Assembly: GCA_022360055.1 (NCBI GenBank)
Contig: JAKSDO010000266.1
Span: 19,009 to 83,008, forward strand
Direction of reading: 5' to 3'
From: Cytophagales bacterium
GTDB taxonomy: Bacteria; Bacteroidota; Bacteroidia; Cytophagales; Cyclobacteriaceae
DNA: 64,000 nt
The notes below the pieces were generated by a model, which was given only the letters and a program-made list of their open reading frames with translations, was not told where the DNA came from and did no database searches. Positions 10,443 to 18,225 of this stretch are shown here, piece after piece (positions within the stretch are counted from its first letter, which is position 1; every line of letters begins with the position of its first letter). A program made the translations under genes and the position numbers.

Positions 10443-10482
10443 CCGGATGAACAAATCATATCGGCGGCCTGTTCGTATCCGG
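10443..10482. terminator. Hairpin between convergent genes
   Basis: CCGGATGAACA (10443-10453) pairs with TGTTCGTATCCGG (10470-10482), leaving a 2-nt bulge. It sits between the ends of the VWA gene and the GIN-domain gene. The T-tract is weak on both strands, so terminator function is only likely from position. Confidence 0.4.
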
Positions 10483-10526
10483 TTTCTAACCTTCCGTAGA
10501 ATACCTGAGAATTGTTCCTGTAAAAA

Positions 10527-11033
10527 TCAGGGGAGCATGATGCAGGCCTGCTGATTGCCCATAAGTTTAAGCAGACGCATAAGATAGGGTTCCAGGCTGT
10601 ACAAACTGTTATCCTTTATGTCAAATAACTGTAATGTCTCATTGGATATCACGTTGCCTTTTCGGGGCTTAATCAATTGATTGGTGTGCGTCAACTTCAC
10701 ATATACATTGATTGATTTGGCATGCGCCTCACTTGAATTAAGCCATTTGGCAATCACTCCGGGCTTTTTACACGAAATTGAGAGCACTCCATCTTCCAGA
10801 TTGGCCTCTACCCTTCTCAGGTATTTTGACGGTCCCTCGAAAACTACTTTTTGTTCTTCCCCCAGTGAAACATAAATGTTACAATCCAGGTCGATATCCA
10901 GTTTTTCAAAAGCTTCCGTTTCGATAACTTTCGAGATCAGTTTGACTTTATCATCGAATGGATTGGTTTCAAAAGCCAGCAACAGTGCAATGACTAAAGT
11001 GAGTATCGAGTAGTATATCAGTTCTTTCTTCAT
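10527..11033 (-). CDS. GIN-domain (DUF2807-like) exported protein, short
   Basis: 168 residues with an N-terminal hydrophobic segment (about 5-22) that acts as signal peptide or anchor. The next stretch resembles the start of the DUF2807/GIN (putative auto-transporter adhesin, head) domain: FEKLDIDLDCNIYVSLGEE, then a strand ending VLSISCKK. Full-length relatives usually exceed 200 residues and finish with repeated Gly-Ser-Gly beta-helix turns. Here the C-terminus departs from that pattern after about residue 120 and stops early. It could be a shortened or decaying copy. Function is unknown. Confidence 0.6.
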   Translation of the reverse strand: MKKELIYYSILTLVIALLLAFETNPFDDKVKLISKVIETEAFEKLDIDLDCNIYVSLGEEQKVVFEGPSKYLRRVEANLEDGVLSISCKKPGVIAKWLNSSEAHAKSINVYVKLTHTNQLIKPRKGNVISNETLQLFDIKDNSLYSLEPYLMRLLKLMGNQQACIMLP

Positions 11034-11485
11034 GGCGGATGCGGGGATTTACTTTATAGATGCCAAAGCTCCCGAAAAAGTTGCAGGTTATGGAATTTTT
11101 TTTGTTAATGAATGTTAAAAATTGTTAACACATTCCGCGATCGAATAACTTCCCTGGCAACCGGCATACACCGAACAAAGCTTTACGGATCCGTCCTGAA
11201 ACTTACGGGGATCAATCGGTATTTCTGTAGGATTTGGGAAATCATACATAACTATTTTTTCTAGCCCTTAAATAAAAAGTGTCATTTCGAGGCCTAACTT
11301 TTTATACAAAACGCACAAATTTGAATGAGGTAGTCTTGTGTATTTATTTGATTTACAGATTGTTATAAAAACACGTCATCGGTAACTTGTGAGAAATCTG
11401 GTTCAATCAACACCGGGCCACCGCGAAAAAGCCCAATCTCTGCGCCACCAGATTTTGATTTTTTTTGTTTTATCGGCTACATACT
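11034..11485. other. Intergenic region with a structured element
   Basis: No gene is seen in these 450 bp. At 11394-11455 lies an inverted repeat (AAATCTGGT / ACCAGATTT, perfect 9 bp) enclosing an inner GGGC/GCCC stem. On the plus strand it is followed by a T-rich tract (11459-11470). It lies just past the stop of the antitoxin gene and may mark the edge of the accessory patch or end plus-strand transcription. Confidence 0.45.
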
Positions 11486-12490
11486 TTAAATCTCATTTAA
11501 CATAAAACCATAATCTTTATAACTAATAATACTTCGTTCTTTTTCATTCTCTATCCAAGCCTTTTCTTTGTGACTATATTCTATTATCTTCTTTGTTGAT
11601 AGCCCTTTGAATTTATCCGCTACTTTCTTTAATATCTTGAGTTCCATTTCACTGAAGATCTCTGCATTAAACTTTCGATTAGGATTGCCTAGAAATTTTT
11701 CACCAACACCATTAGAAAACTGAGTTCTCTCAATAATTATGTCTTCATTGTTTTCTATGAATTCAAATATGCTATTGAAGTTATTTGGTACAGGCCCCAT
11801 ATCAATTGCTCTATATCTTGCACCACTCATCGAGAATCCTGTATTTTTAAACATCAGAAAATCAGCATAAAACAATTGTTTACATAATTGAACTTTCCAT
11901 GGCTGCAAAACCTCACTAAAAAATACAACCATTTCGGTAAGCTTAGTCAAGCTTGGTTTTTTGTATCCTGAAGATTCATCTGCAGTGTATTCTCCCAATA
12001 AATAATCTCTGAACTCAAAAGAGAATAGTTTTTCTTCCTTTTCTTCAATTAAGGCATCATTTTTTTTTAGAAGCTTGCCTTTGAATTCTGCATCTATATT
12101 GTCAGCTAATTCAACTAAGTCTTTGAACTTAGCTGGATCATTTGCTAACTGAATTAATCTGGCATTCGCCAAACTAGGCACTTCACCACTTTCATAGTTT
12201 CGATAACTGTTGACTCCAAAACCTAGTATTTCTGACATTTTGGTCGCTGGCAAACCATACTTTGCTCTTATCCCGCTAATTTCATCAGGGAACGGTAAAT
12301 TATGCTTATCACGGTACTGATTATACAACTGGATCATATTCAAATTTTCGATCTCGGTTGTGGTAAATTGTTCGCCACTTTCCTCGCACAGATAAAAATG
12401 ATAAGCAACATTGAATGATTCTTTTCTAAAATCAAGTTCCCTTAATTCTAGTTCTAACTTCATTTCTTTTCCTGTAATAGGACTTTTCAT
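11486..12490 (-). CDS. HTH-Panacea antitoxin (MqsA-like N-terminus)
   Basis: Probable antitoxin and autorepressor, 334 residues. Residues 1-45 match the MqsA-type zinc-finger region in layout but keep only one of the four usual cysteines (SPITG in place of CPxCG, then CEESG). Residues about 69-118 form an Xre/Cro-type helix-turn-helix (KMSEILGFGVNSYRNYESGE). Residues about 182-310 are a Panacea (SocA-like, DUF4065) domain, with KQLFYADFLMF followed by GARYRAIDMGPVP. The start overlaps the toxin stop by 4 bp (ATGA), giving toxin-first order as in mqsRA. Panacea domains are established neutralisers of many unrelated toxins. The A+T content is above that of neighbouring genes, which suggests transfer. 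Confidence 0.82.
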   Translation of the reverse strand: MKSPITGKEMKLELELRELDFRKESFNVAYHFYLCEESGEQFTTTEIENLNMIQLYNQYRDKHNLPFPDEISGIRAKYGLPATKMSEILGFGVNSYRNYESGEVPSLANARLIQLANDPAKFKDLVELADNIDAEFKGKLLKKNDALIEEKEEKLFSFEFRDYLLGEYTADESSGYKKPSLTKLTEMVVFFSEVLQPWKVQLCKQLFYADFLMFKNTGFSMSGARYRAIDMGPVPNNFNSIFEFIENNEDIIIERTQFSNGVGEKFLGNPNRKFNAEIFSEMELKILKKVADKFKGLSTKKIIEYSHKEKAWIENEKERSIISYKDYGFMLNEI

Positions 12491-12846
12491 TTTTTTGTAC
12501 TTTTTAATGGGTAGCTCATTGATTTGTCAGCAATATGAAAAGAAATACATAAAACCCCGCCTTTTCCGTATCCGATAGAGATTTTAATGTAGATCTCATT
12601 CTTTTTGATTTCTTTTCCGAAAACCCACAAATCACTTCCTTTGTAAAGTGTATTTTCCAGAGGTCCTTCAGAGTAATCCTCAACTTTTAAATTGAGTAAA
12701 GTTTTTTCACGTTCAATTGGTCTTATTTCTAAAGTCGAAAGTGTCTGAGCATTCTTTCCCCGGTCATCTCGAAAAAAGACTGTTGTTAATTTCATCTTTT
12801 CTTTGAATTCCTTAAGGAACTGTTCAACTTCCGTCTTTGACGCCAT
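12487..12846 (-). CDS. MqsR-like toxin of a type II TA module
   Basis: 119-residue basic protein encoded immediately before, and overlapping by 4 bp, the HTH-Panacea antitoxin gene. The C-terminal half (DLWVFGKEIKKNEIYIKI, then a strand ending CISFHIADKSMSYP) follows the strand pattern of MqsR/RelE-fold mRNA endoribonucleases, in which the IYIKI and ISFH strands form the core sheet. Assignment rests on that pattern together with gene order and size. The catalytic residues cannot be fixed without alignment. An alternative is an unrelated small toxin paired with a Panacea antitoxin. Confidence 0.65.
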   Translation of the reverse strand: MASKTEVEQFLKEFKEKMKLTTVFFRDDRGKNAQTLSTLEIRPIEREKTLLNLKVEDYSEGPLENTLYKGSDLWVFGKEIKKNEIYIKISIGYGKGGVLCISFHIADKSMSYPLKSTKK

Positions 12847-12864
12847 CTAATGACCATTTCATTA

Positions 12865-12908
12865 CAAATATAACATCAAAAACACAGAAATCAACTTTAA
12901 AGTTGATT
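12865..12908 (-). promoter_or_regulatory. TA promoter overlapped by a perfect palindromic operator
   Basis: On the minus strand a Bacteroidota promoter reads TTG (12892-12894), 19 bp, TATATTTG (12865-12872). A perfect 20-bp palindrome, AATCAACTTTAAAGTTGATT, occupies 12889-12908 and contains the -33 TTG. Predicted transcription begins near 12858, 11 nt before the toxin ATG. Repressor binding here would block the promoter. Confidence 0.85.
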
Positions 12909-12929
12909 AAAAATAAATTATTTCCAAAA

Positions 12930-12949
12930 TAATTACTATAAAGTTGATT
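12930..12949 (-). promoter_or_regulatory. Second, degenerate operator half-site
   Basis: The half-site AAAGTTGATT recurs exactly at 12940-12949, with a poorly matching left arm at 12930-12939. Its centre is 41 bp from the centre of the perfect palindrome, close to four helical turns, so both would face the same side of the DNA. Confidence 0.6.
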
Positions 12950-13755
12950 AAATTACCACACACTTTTACCACTCTCCTGCCTGTCACATCCCTCGCTTCG
13001 ACATGGTAATTCCTTCCCATCGAAGAGTGACAAAAGAGTGCTCGTTCCAGCTAAAAAATTATGTGATGGTGTTTGATTGATGTTAGAGGTTAACTCTATA
13101 ATATTATCCCGTCATTTAACCGAAGCTATATTATCATTGGGCGATACATTTTTTAGGAGAAACATTAAGCACTCTTAAACTTTTTATACCGGATATCTAA
13201 TCCATTTTTATCAGGTCGATTTTGGGTTGAGCGAGGAAGGATTAATTTATGTCCATTCATTTCGCTGTTTTTAATAAAATAATTTGATCAAAGTTGAGAC
13301 ACAGAAGTCTTCCTTTCCATTCCAAATAATTTCATAATCATCCCGCTGAAATATTTAATCAATACGAAAAAAGTGTTCACCGTACTGTTCACTGAAAAAG
13401 GATCAATCCGAAAACCTGTGGTAAAGGATACTAAAACGGTTATTTGCTAGATCATCTGAAAAGTAAGGATTTCTACCATAGGTCATAAAAGTATTTGACA
13501 AAGGAAAACCAACCGGTCCACAGAGATGTTTTTGATCATCTGTATGCCAGGACACTCAGAGCCAAACACAGGGCAACACAGCCTCTTGAGAAGAAGTCCG
13601 GGTGAGACGCTCAAATTAGTGCTAAGTAAAATTAAAAACGACGTTTATGTTATTTCGAAGCTCCTACCTTGTCATTTAACACTGGAAAAAATATTTATAT
13701 TCCCCAAATCCCACAGAAATACCGATTGATCACTGAAAAGAGGCATTTTAAGGAG
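12950..13755. other. Gene-poor stretch between TA module and tRNA-Leu
   Basis: About 800 bp without a supportable gene. The best frame (13526-13729, 67 codons) has no recognisable feature. A nested inverted repeat lies at 12982-13032: outer arms TGTCAC/GTGACA, inner arms CTTCGA(C)ATGG with CCATCGAAG. The region may be decayed accessory DNA. No integrase remnant or tRNA-end repeat was recognised by eye. Confidence 0.5.
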
Positions 13756-13806
13756 AATAAAAAATCCTCTTACTGCACAAATCGGCCATTAATGCAATAA
13801 GAGGAT
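13756..13806 (-). terminator. Terminator of tRNA-Leu
   Basis: 14-bp stem with one G-T position: 13764-13777 (ATCCTCTTACTGCA) against 13793-13806. T-rich tracts follow on both strands, six T on the minus strand, so it ends the tRNA transcript and may work both ways. Confidence 0.88.
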
Positions 13807-13835
13807 GTTTTTTACTTGATAAAGGATGGTAAAAG

Positions 13836-13922
13836 TGCGCACGAAAGGAGTCGAACCTTCACGCCCAATAAACGGGCACCAGGCCCTCAACCTGGCGCGT
13901 CTACCAATTCCGCCACGTGCGC
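13836..13922 (-). tRNA. tRNA-Leu (anticodon GAG)
   Basis: 87 nt on the minus strand. The acceptor arms GCGCACG/CGTGCGC close perfectly and are followed by discriminator A; CCA is not encoded. The anticodon arm CCAGG-TTGAGGG-CCTGG gives anticodon GAG (13886-13888), reading CUC/CUU. A long variable arm and a GTTCGACTC T-loop region are present, as expected for a class II leucine tRNA. Confidence 0.97.
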
Positions 13923-13943
13923 ATTCCCTCTTGAAATGGGCCA

Positions 13944-13973
13944 CAAAGTTAATACCTTTTTCTCCTTTTACAA
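13944..13973 (-). promoter_or_regulatory. Promoter of tRNA-Leu
   Basis: TTG (13971-13973), a 19-bp spacer and TAACTTTG (13944-13951) on the minus strand match the Bacteroidota consensus. Transcription would start about 15 nt before the mature tRNA. Confidence 0.8.
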
Positions 13974-14159
13974 GACAGATCGATCACTGTACGCCAATTT
14001 TTCACATTAAATATTTCGGGCGCCGGCCTCGCCGGGCGCATCCGGATTTTAGCTAAAAAAGCCAAATCATTACATAGTTATGGTTTTCACAAGGACCAGA
14101 AAATATGTGATAAAAGAATTTTCAATATTAGCCCTTCAATTCGTAAATTATATAAACAA

Positions 14160-15539
14160 ATGGATTTACGACCACATAGTAATCAAGTACTTTTTAAAAT
14201 GACCCGTATTTTCGCATTCCTGCTCTTAACATCGACCATATGTACGGGCATCAAAGCTCAGGAGGTAGATCTCGCCCGTGGGCTTGTAAGCCATTATCCC
14301 TTTGATGAAAATACCGAGGATGTAATCGGGAAAAACCATGGGAAAAACCATGGAGCTGCCCTGGAAAACGGCAGATGCGGCGATATGGCGTACAGCTTCA
14401 ACGGCTACCAGGATTATATTGATTGCGGCAACGACAAATCAATCAATGGAAACTGGAGCGGGTTGACCCTGTCCGTTTGGGTCCGGCCGGATGAGATATC
14501 CGAGCTCCAACTGGCCACGATCATGGCGAAATGGGCATTCGATACGGATAAGGACCACTTCGGACTGTGGTTGAACAGCAGCTACAAGGTTATCATGGCG
14601 GTGAGCTCCCCGGGAACCATGGAAAACGGAATATTCAGCAAGGCTTCCTTATCCTACGACAACTGGCATCACATCGTGGGAACGTGGAGAAGAAACGGAG
14701 AAATTCGGATATATATCGACGGAAAACTGGACCGGATCGGCAAACAAACCGGGCGCTTTATCAATGTAAGATCGACCGAATCATTAAAACTCGGAAGGCA
14801 GGTCAAAGGACGAAGCCGGCCTTACAAAGGGTGGATCGACGAAGTGAGGATTTATAAAAGAGCGCTCCGCGACAAAGAGGTGCTGGTATTGTATCAGCAG
14901 GGCAAGGCCGTATGCGAAAAAATCTTTGTGAAAGGAAGAGTTTTGGACAAAGAGACCCGGGAACCGGTAACCGCAGAAGTCGTGTTCGAAAACATGACGG
15001 ACGGAAGCATCTATAATCGAATTAAAACCGCCGGACCAAATGCGGAATATGAATTGATCCTTCCTTTGGGATCCCGGTTCGGATGCTTTGCCGATGCCGA
15101 AAACTACCTGGCTGAAAATCAGGTGATAAATACCGAAAACAGGGTGTTGAATGAAGTTTTGGAACGAGATCTTTATGTTGTGCCGCTCAAGATCGGCCAG
15201 TCCATCCGGCTCAATAATATATTCTTTGACTTTGCCAAAGCGACACTCCGAGAGGAATCATTTCACGAATTGGACCGCATACTGCCATACTTCGGGAAAT
15301 TCCCAAACCTGAAAATCGAGCTTTCCGGACATACGGATGCCGTCGGATCGGACCGGGCAAACCAAACACTCTCGGAAGGCCGGGCGAACTCGGTACGTGA
15401 ATATCTGATCCGAAAAGGTGTGAGCGCAGACAAGATTGCGGCCGTCGGATACGGAGAAACCATGCCGGTAGCAAGTAACGATACGGATGAAGGAAGGCAA
15501 TTAAACCGTAGGGTGGAATTTACGATTTTGGAAAAATAA
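14160..15539 (+). CDS. LamG-OmpA outer-membrane/peptidoglycan-binding protein
   Basis: 459 residues in four parts: a signal peptide (clearest if translation starts at the ATG at 14199, MTRIFAFLLLTST...); a LamG/concanavalin-like domain at about 35-240 (DYIDCGND, GLTLSVWVRP, GWIDEVRIYKRAL); a carboxypeptidase-regulatory-like beta sandwich at about 258-335 (VKGRVLDKETREPVTAEV); and a C-terminal OmpA domain at about 350-459 with HTDAVGSDRANQTLSEGRAN and the final NRRVEF. The OmpA domain should bind peptidoglycan while the LamG part faces carbohydrate or protein. An in-frame 12-bp tandem duplication encodes GKNHGKNHG near residue 57. Confidence 0.88.
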   Translation: MDLRPHSNQVLFKMTRIFAFLLLTSTICTGIKAQEVDLARGLVSHYPFDENTEDVIGKNHGKNHGAALENGRCGDMAYSFNGYQDYIDCGNDKSINGNWSGLTLSVWVRPDEISELQLATIMAKWAFDTDKDHFGLWLNSSYKVIMAVSSPGTMENGIFSKASLSYDNWHHIVGTWRRNGEIRIYIDGKLDRIGKQTGRFINVRSTESLKLGRQVKGRSRPYKGWIDEVRIYKRALRDKEVLVLYQQGKAVCEKIFVKGRVLDKETREPVTAEVVFENMTDGSIYNRIKTAGPNAEYELILPLGSRFGCFADAENYLAENQVINTENRVLNEVLERDLYVVPLKIGQSIRLNNIFFDFAKATLREESFHELDRILPYFGKFPNLKIELSGHTDAVGSDRANQTLSEGRANSVREYLIRKGVSADKIAAVGYGETMPVASNDTDEGRQLNRRVEFTILEK

Positions 15540-15687
15540 TGATGAAACCGGCAGGATCGGAGCAAATTCAGGATACACACAAGCATGATTATATTGCTCT
15601 GTGGGCAGGCAACCCAAAAAAATATAAACGGATGGGAAATCTCAATTTGTATACATAAATTGGCCGCTCATCTAAAACCGTTACACA

Positions 15688-16203
15688 ATGAAAACCTTGC
15701 TGACTACCACATTTTTGCTTCTGGTTTTTTCGATCGTTGGTTTAAGCCAGGATGCTGAAAAAGAATCCAAAGAGCAAAAAAAAGAAAGACAATACCAACA
15801 GATTCTGGACCTGGTAAATTCGGGATCCTATGAGTTTACCGCACAAAGGGCCAATCCGCAAAAAGCTCCTACAATCGACTTAACGACCAGGCCAAACTTC
15901 CTGCGCATCAAAGAAGAAATCGCTTCCGCGGATATGCCTTACTTCGGAAGAGCCTTTAGCGGAGGTTACGGAAGCAGCGGAGGGATCGAATTTGATGCCG
16001 CCATGGACACTTATGATATTCAGAAAAATGACAAAAAGCGACGGTTGGTGATCAAGTTCAAAGTCAAAGGTACGGACGATACCTATTCCTGCATCTTGAC
16101 CATTTCCGGCATGGAAAGCGCTTCACTGACGGTATCCGGGAACAAAAGACAGGGGATCAGCTATACCGGGAAAATGTCTGCCATTAAATCGGACACGGAA
16201 TAG
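15688..16203 (+). CDS. DUF4251 family exported protein
   Basis: 171 residues with a clear signal peptide ending around ...VGLSQ. The body fits DUF4251: a segment on reading frames with residues FTAQRANPQ, a central DMPYFGRAF followed by a glycine/serine-rich loop, and paired beta strands to the end. The family is largely limited to Bacteroidota and has no assigned biochemical role. It lies alone, 148 bp after the OmpA gene. Confidence 0.82.
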   Translation: MKTLLTTTFLLLVFSIVGLSQDAEKESKEQKKERQYQQILDLVNSGSYEFTAQRANPQKAPTIDLTTRPNFLRIKEEIASADMPYFGRAFSGGYGSSGGIEFDAAMDTYDIQKNDKKRRLVIKFKVKGTDDTYSCILTISGMESASLTVSGNKRQGISYTGKMSAIKSDTE

Positions 16204-16663
16204 CGCTTTCCGTGACTATCCCGGTCATTACCTCCACGTCCGGCAGCGGGCGGGATCTATACCTTCACAATCTCAAACAAATGCGGACATACGCAATAGA
16301 CATGCATTGCCGTGATTCGCACATTCAAAGGTAAAGCCCGGACCCCGAAGGCCATGCCCTGAGGTTCGTCCCGGAAATGCTCAAACATAGCCGCCTGAAT
16401 TCGGGGACTCCGGATCGGACGCTCTGCGACATCCGGTGCTCGCGTAATAATTAGGCATGTTTCAGACTTTACCGGTCCGCATAGCGCCGGAGGGCTCAGA
16501 GCGTTTTCCGGACCAGGGCCTGTTCCGTATGTATTGCACCGGTAGCGAAGCGCTTCGGTTGCCCAGGCATGAAACCCGGGAAACCGAAAGAAAGCCTCCT
16601 AAAGAATGAAACGCCCCCTCAGCTTACGCGACCACGACTCCGGACGGTTCCGGATTTTTTGAT
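16204..16663. other. GC-rich intergenic region
   Basis: 460 bp with higher G+C than the flanking genes and no recognisable gene, terminator or repeat. Short frames here show no protein-like features. Confidence 0.5.
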
Positions 16664-16671
16664 TAATTTTG
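16664..16671 (+). promoter_or_regulatory. Candidate -7 element of the U32 gene
   Basis: TAATTTTG, 19 bp before the ATG at 16690, which implies a leader of about 12 nt. No clear -33 TTG is found. Confidence 0.4.
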
Positions 16672-16689
16672 CGGTCCAATAAACTGTTT

Positions 16690-17946
16690 ATGCGGAGAAA
16701 TGACATAGAATTGATGGCTCCGGCCGGGGATTTCGAATCCTTGCGAGCGGCCATACAAGGCGGCGCAGATGCCGTCTATTTTGGCGTCGGAAAGCTGAAC
16801 ATGCGGTCCGGATCCGCCAAAAATTTCGCGGCAGAGGACCTTCCCGGGATCATATCCATTTGTAATGAATCCGGAGTAAAATCATATCTCACCGTAAATA
16901 TCGTAGCCTACGATCATGAACTCGACGAGATACGAAATTTGATCGCGCACGCCGGATCTGCCGGGATTTCGGCCATTATTGCCTCGGACCCGGCCGTATT
17001 TCAGGTAGCAAAAGACAATGATGTTCCCATTCATATTTCCACACAGGCAAACATCAGCAATATCGAAAGCGTGAAGTTTTATGCGCAGTTTGCCCAGGTG
17101 ATGGTGCTCGCCAGAGAGTTGAGCATTGATCAGATGAAAAGCATCTGTGACGCGATCGAACATGAACAGATTACAGGGCCTGACGGATCGTTGATCCGGA
17201 TCGAGGTCTTTATCCACGGCGCGCTCTGCATGGCGATTTCAGGCAAGTGTTATTTAAGCTTGCATCAAAGCAACAAATCTGCCAACCGCGGCGCATGCAG
17301 ACAAATATGCCGGAAAGGATACGAAGTTACCGATCTCGATTCCGGTGAAAAACTCAATGTAGATCATGAGTACATCATGTCGCCCAAGGATTTAAACACG
17401 CTTCCGTTTATCGATAAGATCCTGGCTGCCGGAGTAAAAATCCTGAAGATCGAAGGACGCGGCAGATCTCCCGAATATGTAAAAACAGTTACCCGGTCGT
17501 ACCACGAAGCGCTGCTCGCGATAGAAAACGGCACATTCGACAGCGATTTTATAAAAGCGTCGGAAGAAAGGCTGGCCCGCGTATTTAACCGGGGGTTTTG
17601 GGACGGATATTATCTCGGCCGAAAGCTGGGCGCGTGGAGCGGGCAATACGGATCTTCGGCAACCAGGCGAAAAGTTTACATTGGGAAAGGCATGAACTAT
17701 TTCAATAAGATCGGTGTTGCCGAATTTTTGATCGAGAGCAGATCACTCGAAGTAGGGGACGAAATTATAATTACCGGGCCGACCACCGGGGTCATTGAAA
17801 CAAAGGTAAGCGAAATCCGCGTCGACCTAAAAAATGTCGATTCCACGATCAAAGGAGAATTTTGCTCCATTCCGGTCACTGAGAAGGTACGAAGGGCCGA
17901 CAAGCTCTATAAAATCGTAGATGCCGGAGAAGTTGCCCCCCAATAA
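16690..17946 (+). CDS. U32 family protein (TrhP/RlhA-like)
   Basis: 418 residues of the peptidase U32 family. It opens with the family signature LMAPAGDFESLRAAIQGGAD and YFG; the central signature is IEVFIHGALCMAISGKCYLS followed by SANRGACRQICR, which supplies the conserved cysteines thought to hold an Fe-S cluster. A C-terminal beta-barrel follows from about residue 330. Characterised members are not proteases but tRNA or rRNA hydroxylation factors (TrhP for ho5U34 in tRNA, RlhA for 23S rRNA). The ATG at 16690 is chosen over the upstream TTG. The next two genes are an aminotransferase and prephenate dehydrogenase; TrhP activity depends on prephenate, so the neighbourhood favours a TrhP-like role. 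Confidence 0.88.
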   Translation: MRRNDIELMAPAGDFESLRAAIQGGADAVYFGVGKLNMRSGSAKNFAAEDLPGIISICNESGVKSYLTVNIVAYDHELDEIRNLIAHAGSAGISAIIASDPAVFQVAKDNDVPIHISTQANISNIESVKFYAQFAQVMVLARELSIDQMKSICDAIEHEQITGPDGSLIRIEVFIHGALCMAISGKCYLSLHQSNKSANRGACRQICRKGYEVTDLDSGEKLNVDHEYIMSPKDLNTLPFIDKILAAGVKILKIEGRGRSPEYVKTVTRSYHEALLAIENGTFDSDFIKASEERLARVFNRGFWDGYYLGRKLGAWSGQYGSSATRRKVYIGKGMNYFNKIGVAEFLIESRSLEVGDEIIITGPTTGVIETKVSEIRVDLKNVDSTIKGEFCSIPVTEKVRRADKLYKIVDAGEVAPQ

Positions 17947-18225
17947 ACTTCCGCTTTCTCACTTTTTTTGATTTTCACGTCCGTAAAAAATCGATGGCGA
18001 CATTGGAAAACGGCAAAACGGCCGGGCGTTTCACAGAGCGGGAAGCCCGGGATGAAAAGCCAACCCGAAAAATTATAAATTTTTCGCCCGAAGGTCCGCA
18101 ACATTAAAATAACCTCCAAAAGTGTTTAATATGCAACGAAGTGTAAGTAAATTCGCCGTTTAATTTACGCGCTACAGCCAAAAAAATTGAATCTGGTCGC
18201 TTTGGCGTGTGATATCACGAATTCA

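Noticed and set aside
13526..13729. 67-codon open frame between the TA module and tRNA-Leu
   Set aside because: No recognisable protein feature, atypical composition, and no supporting context; most likely chance.
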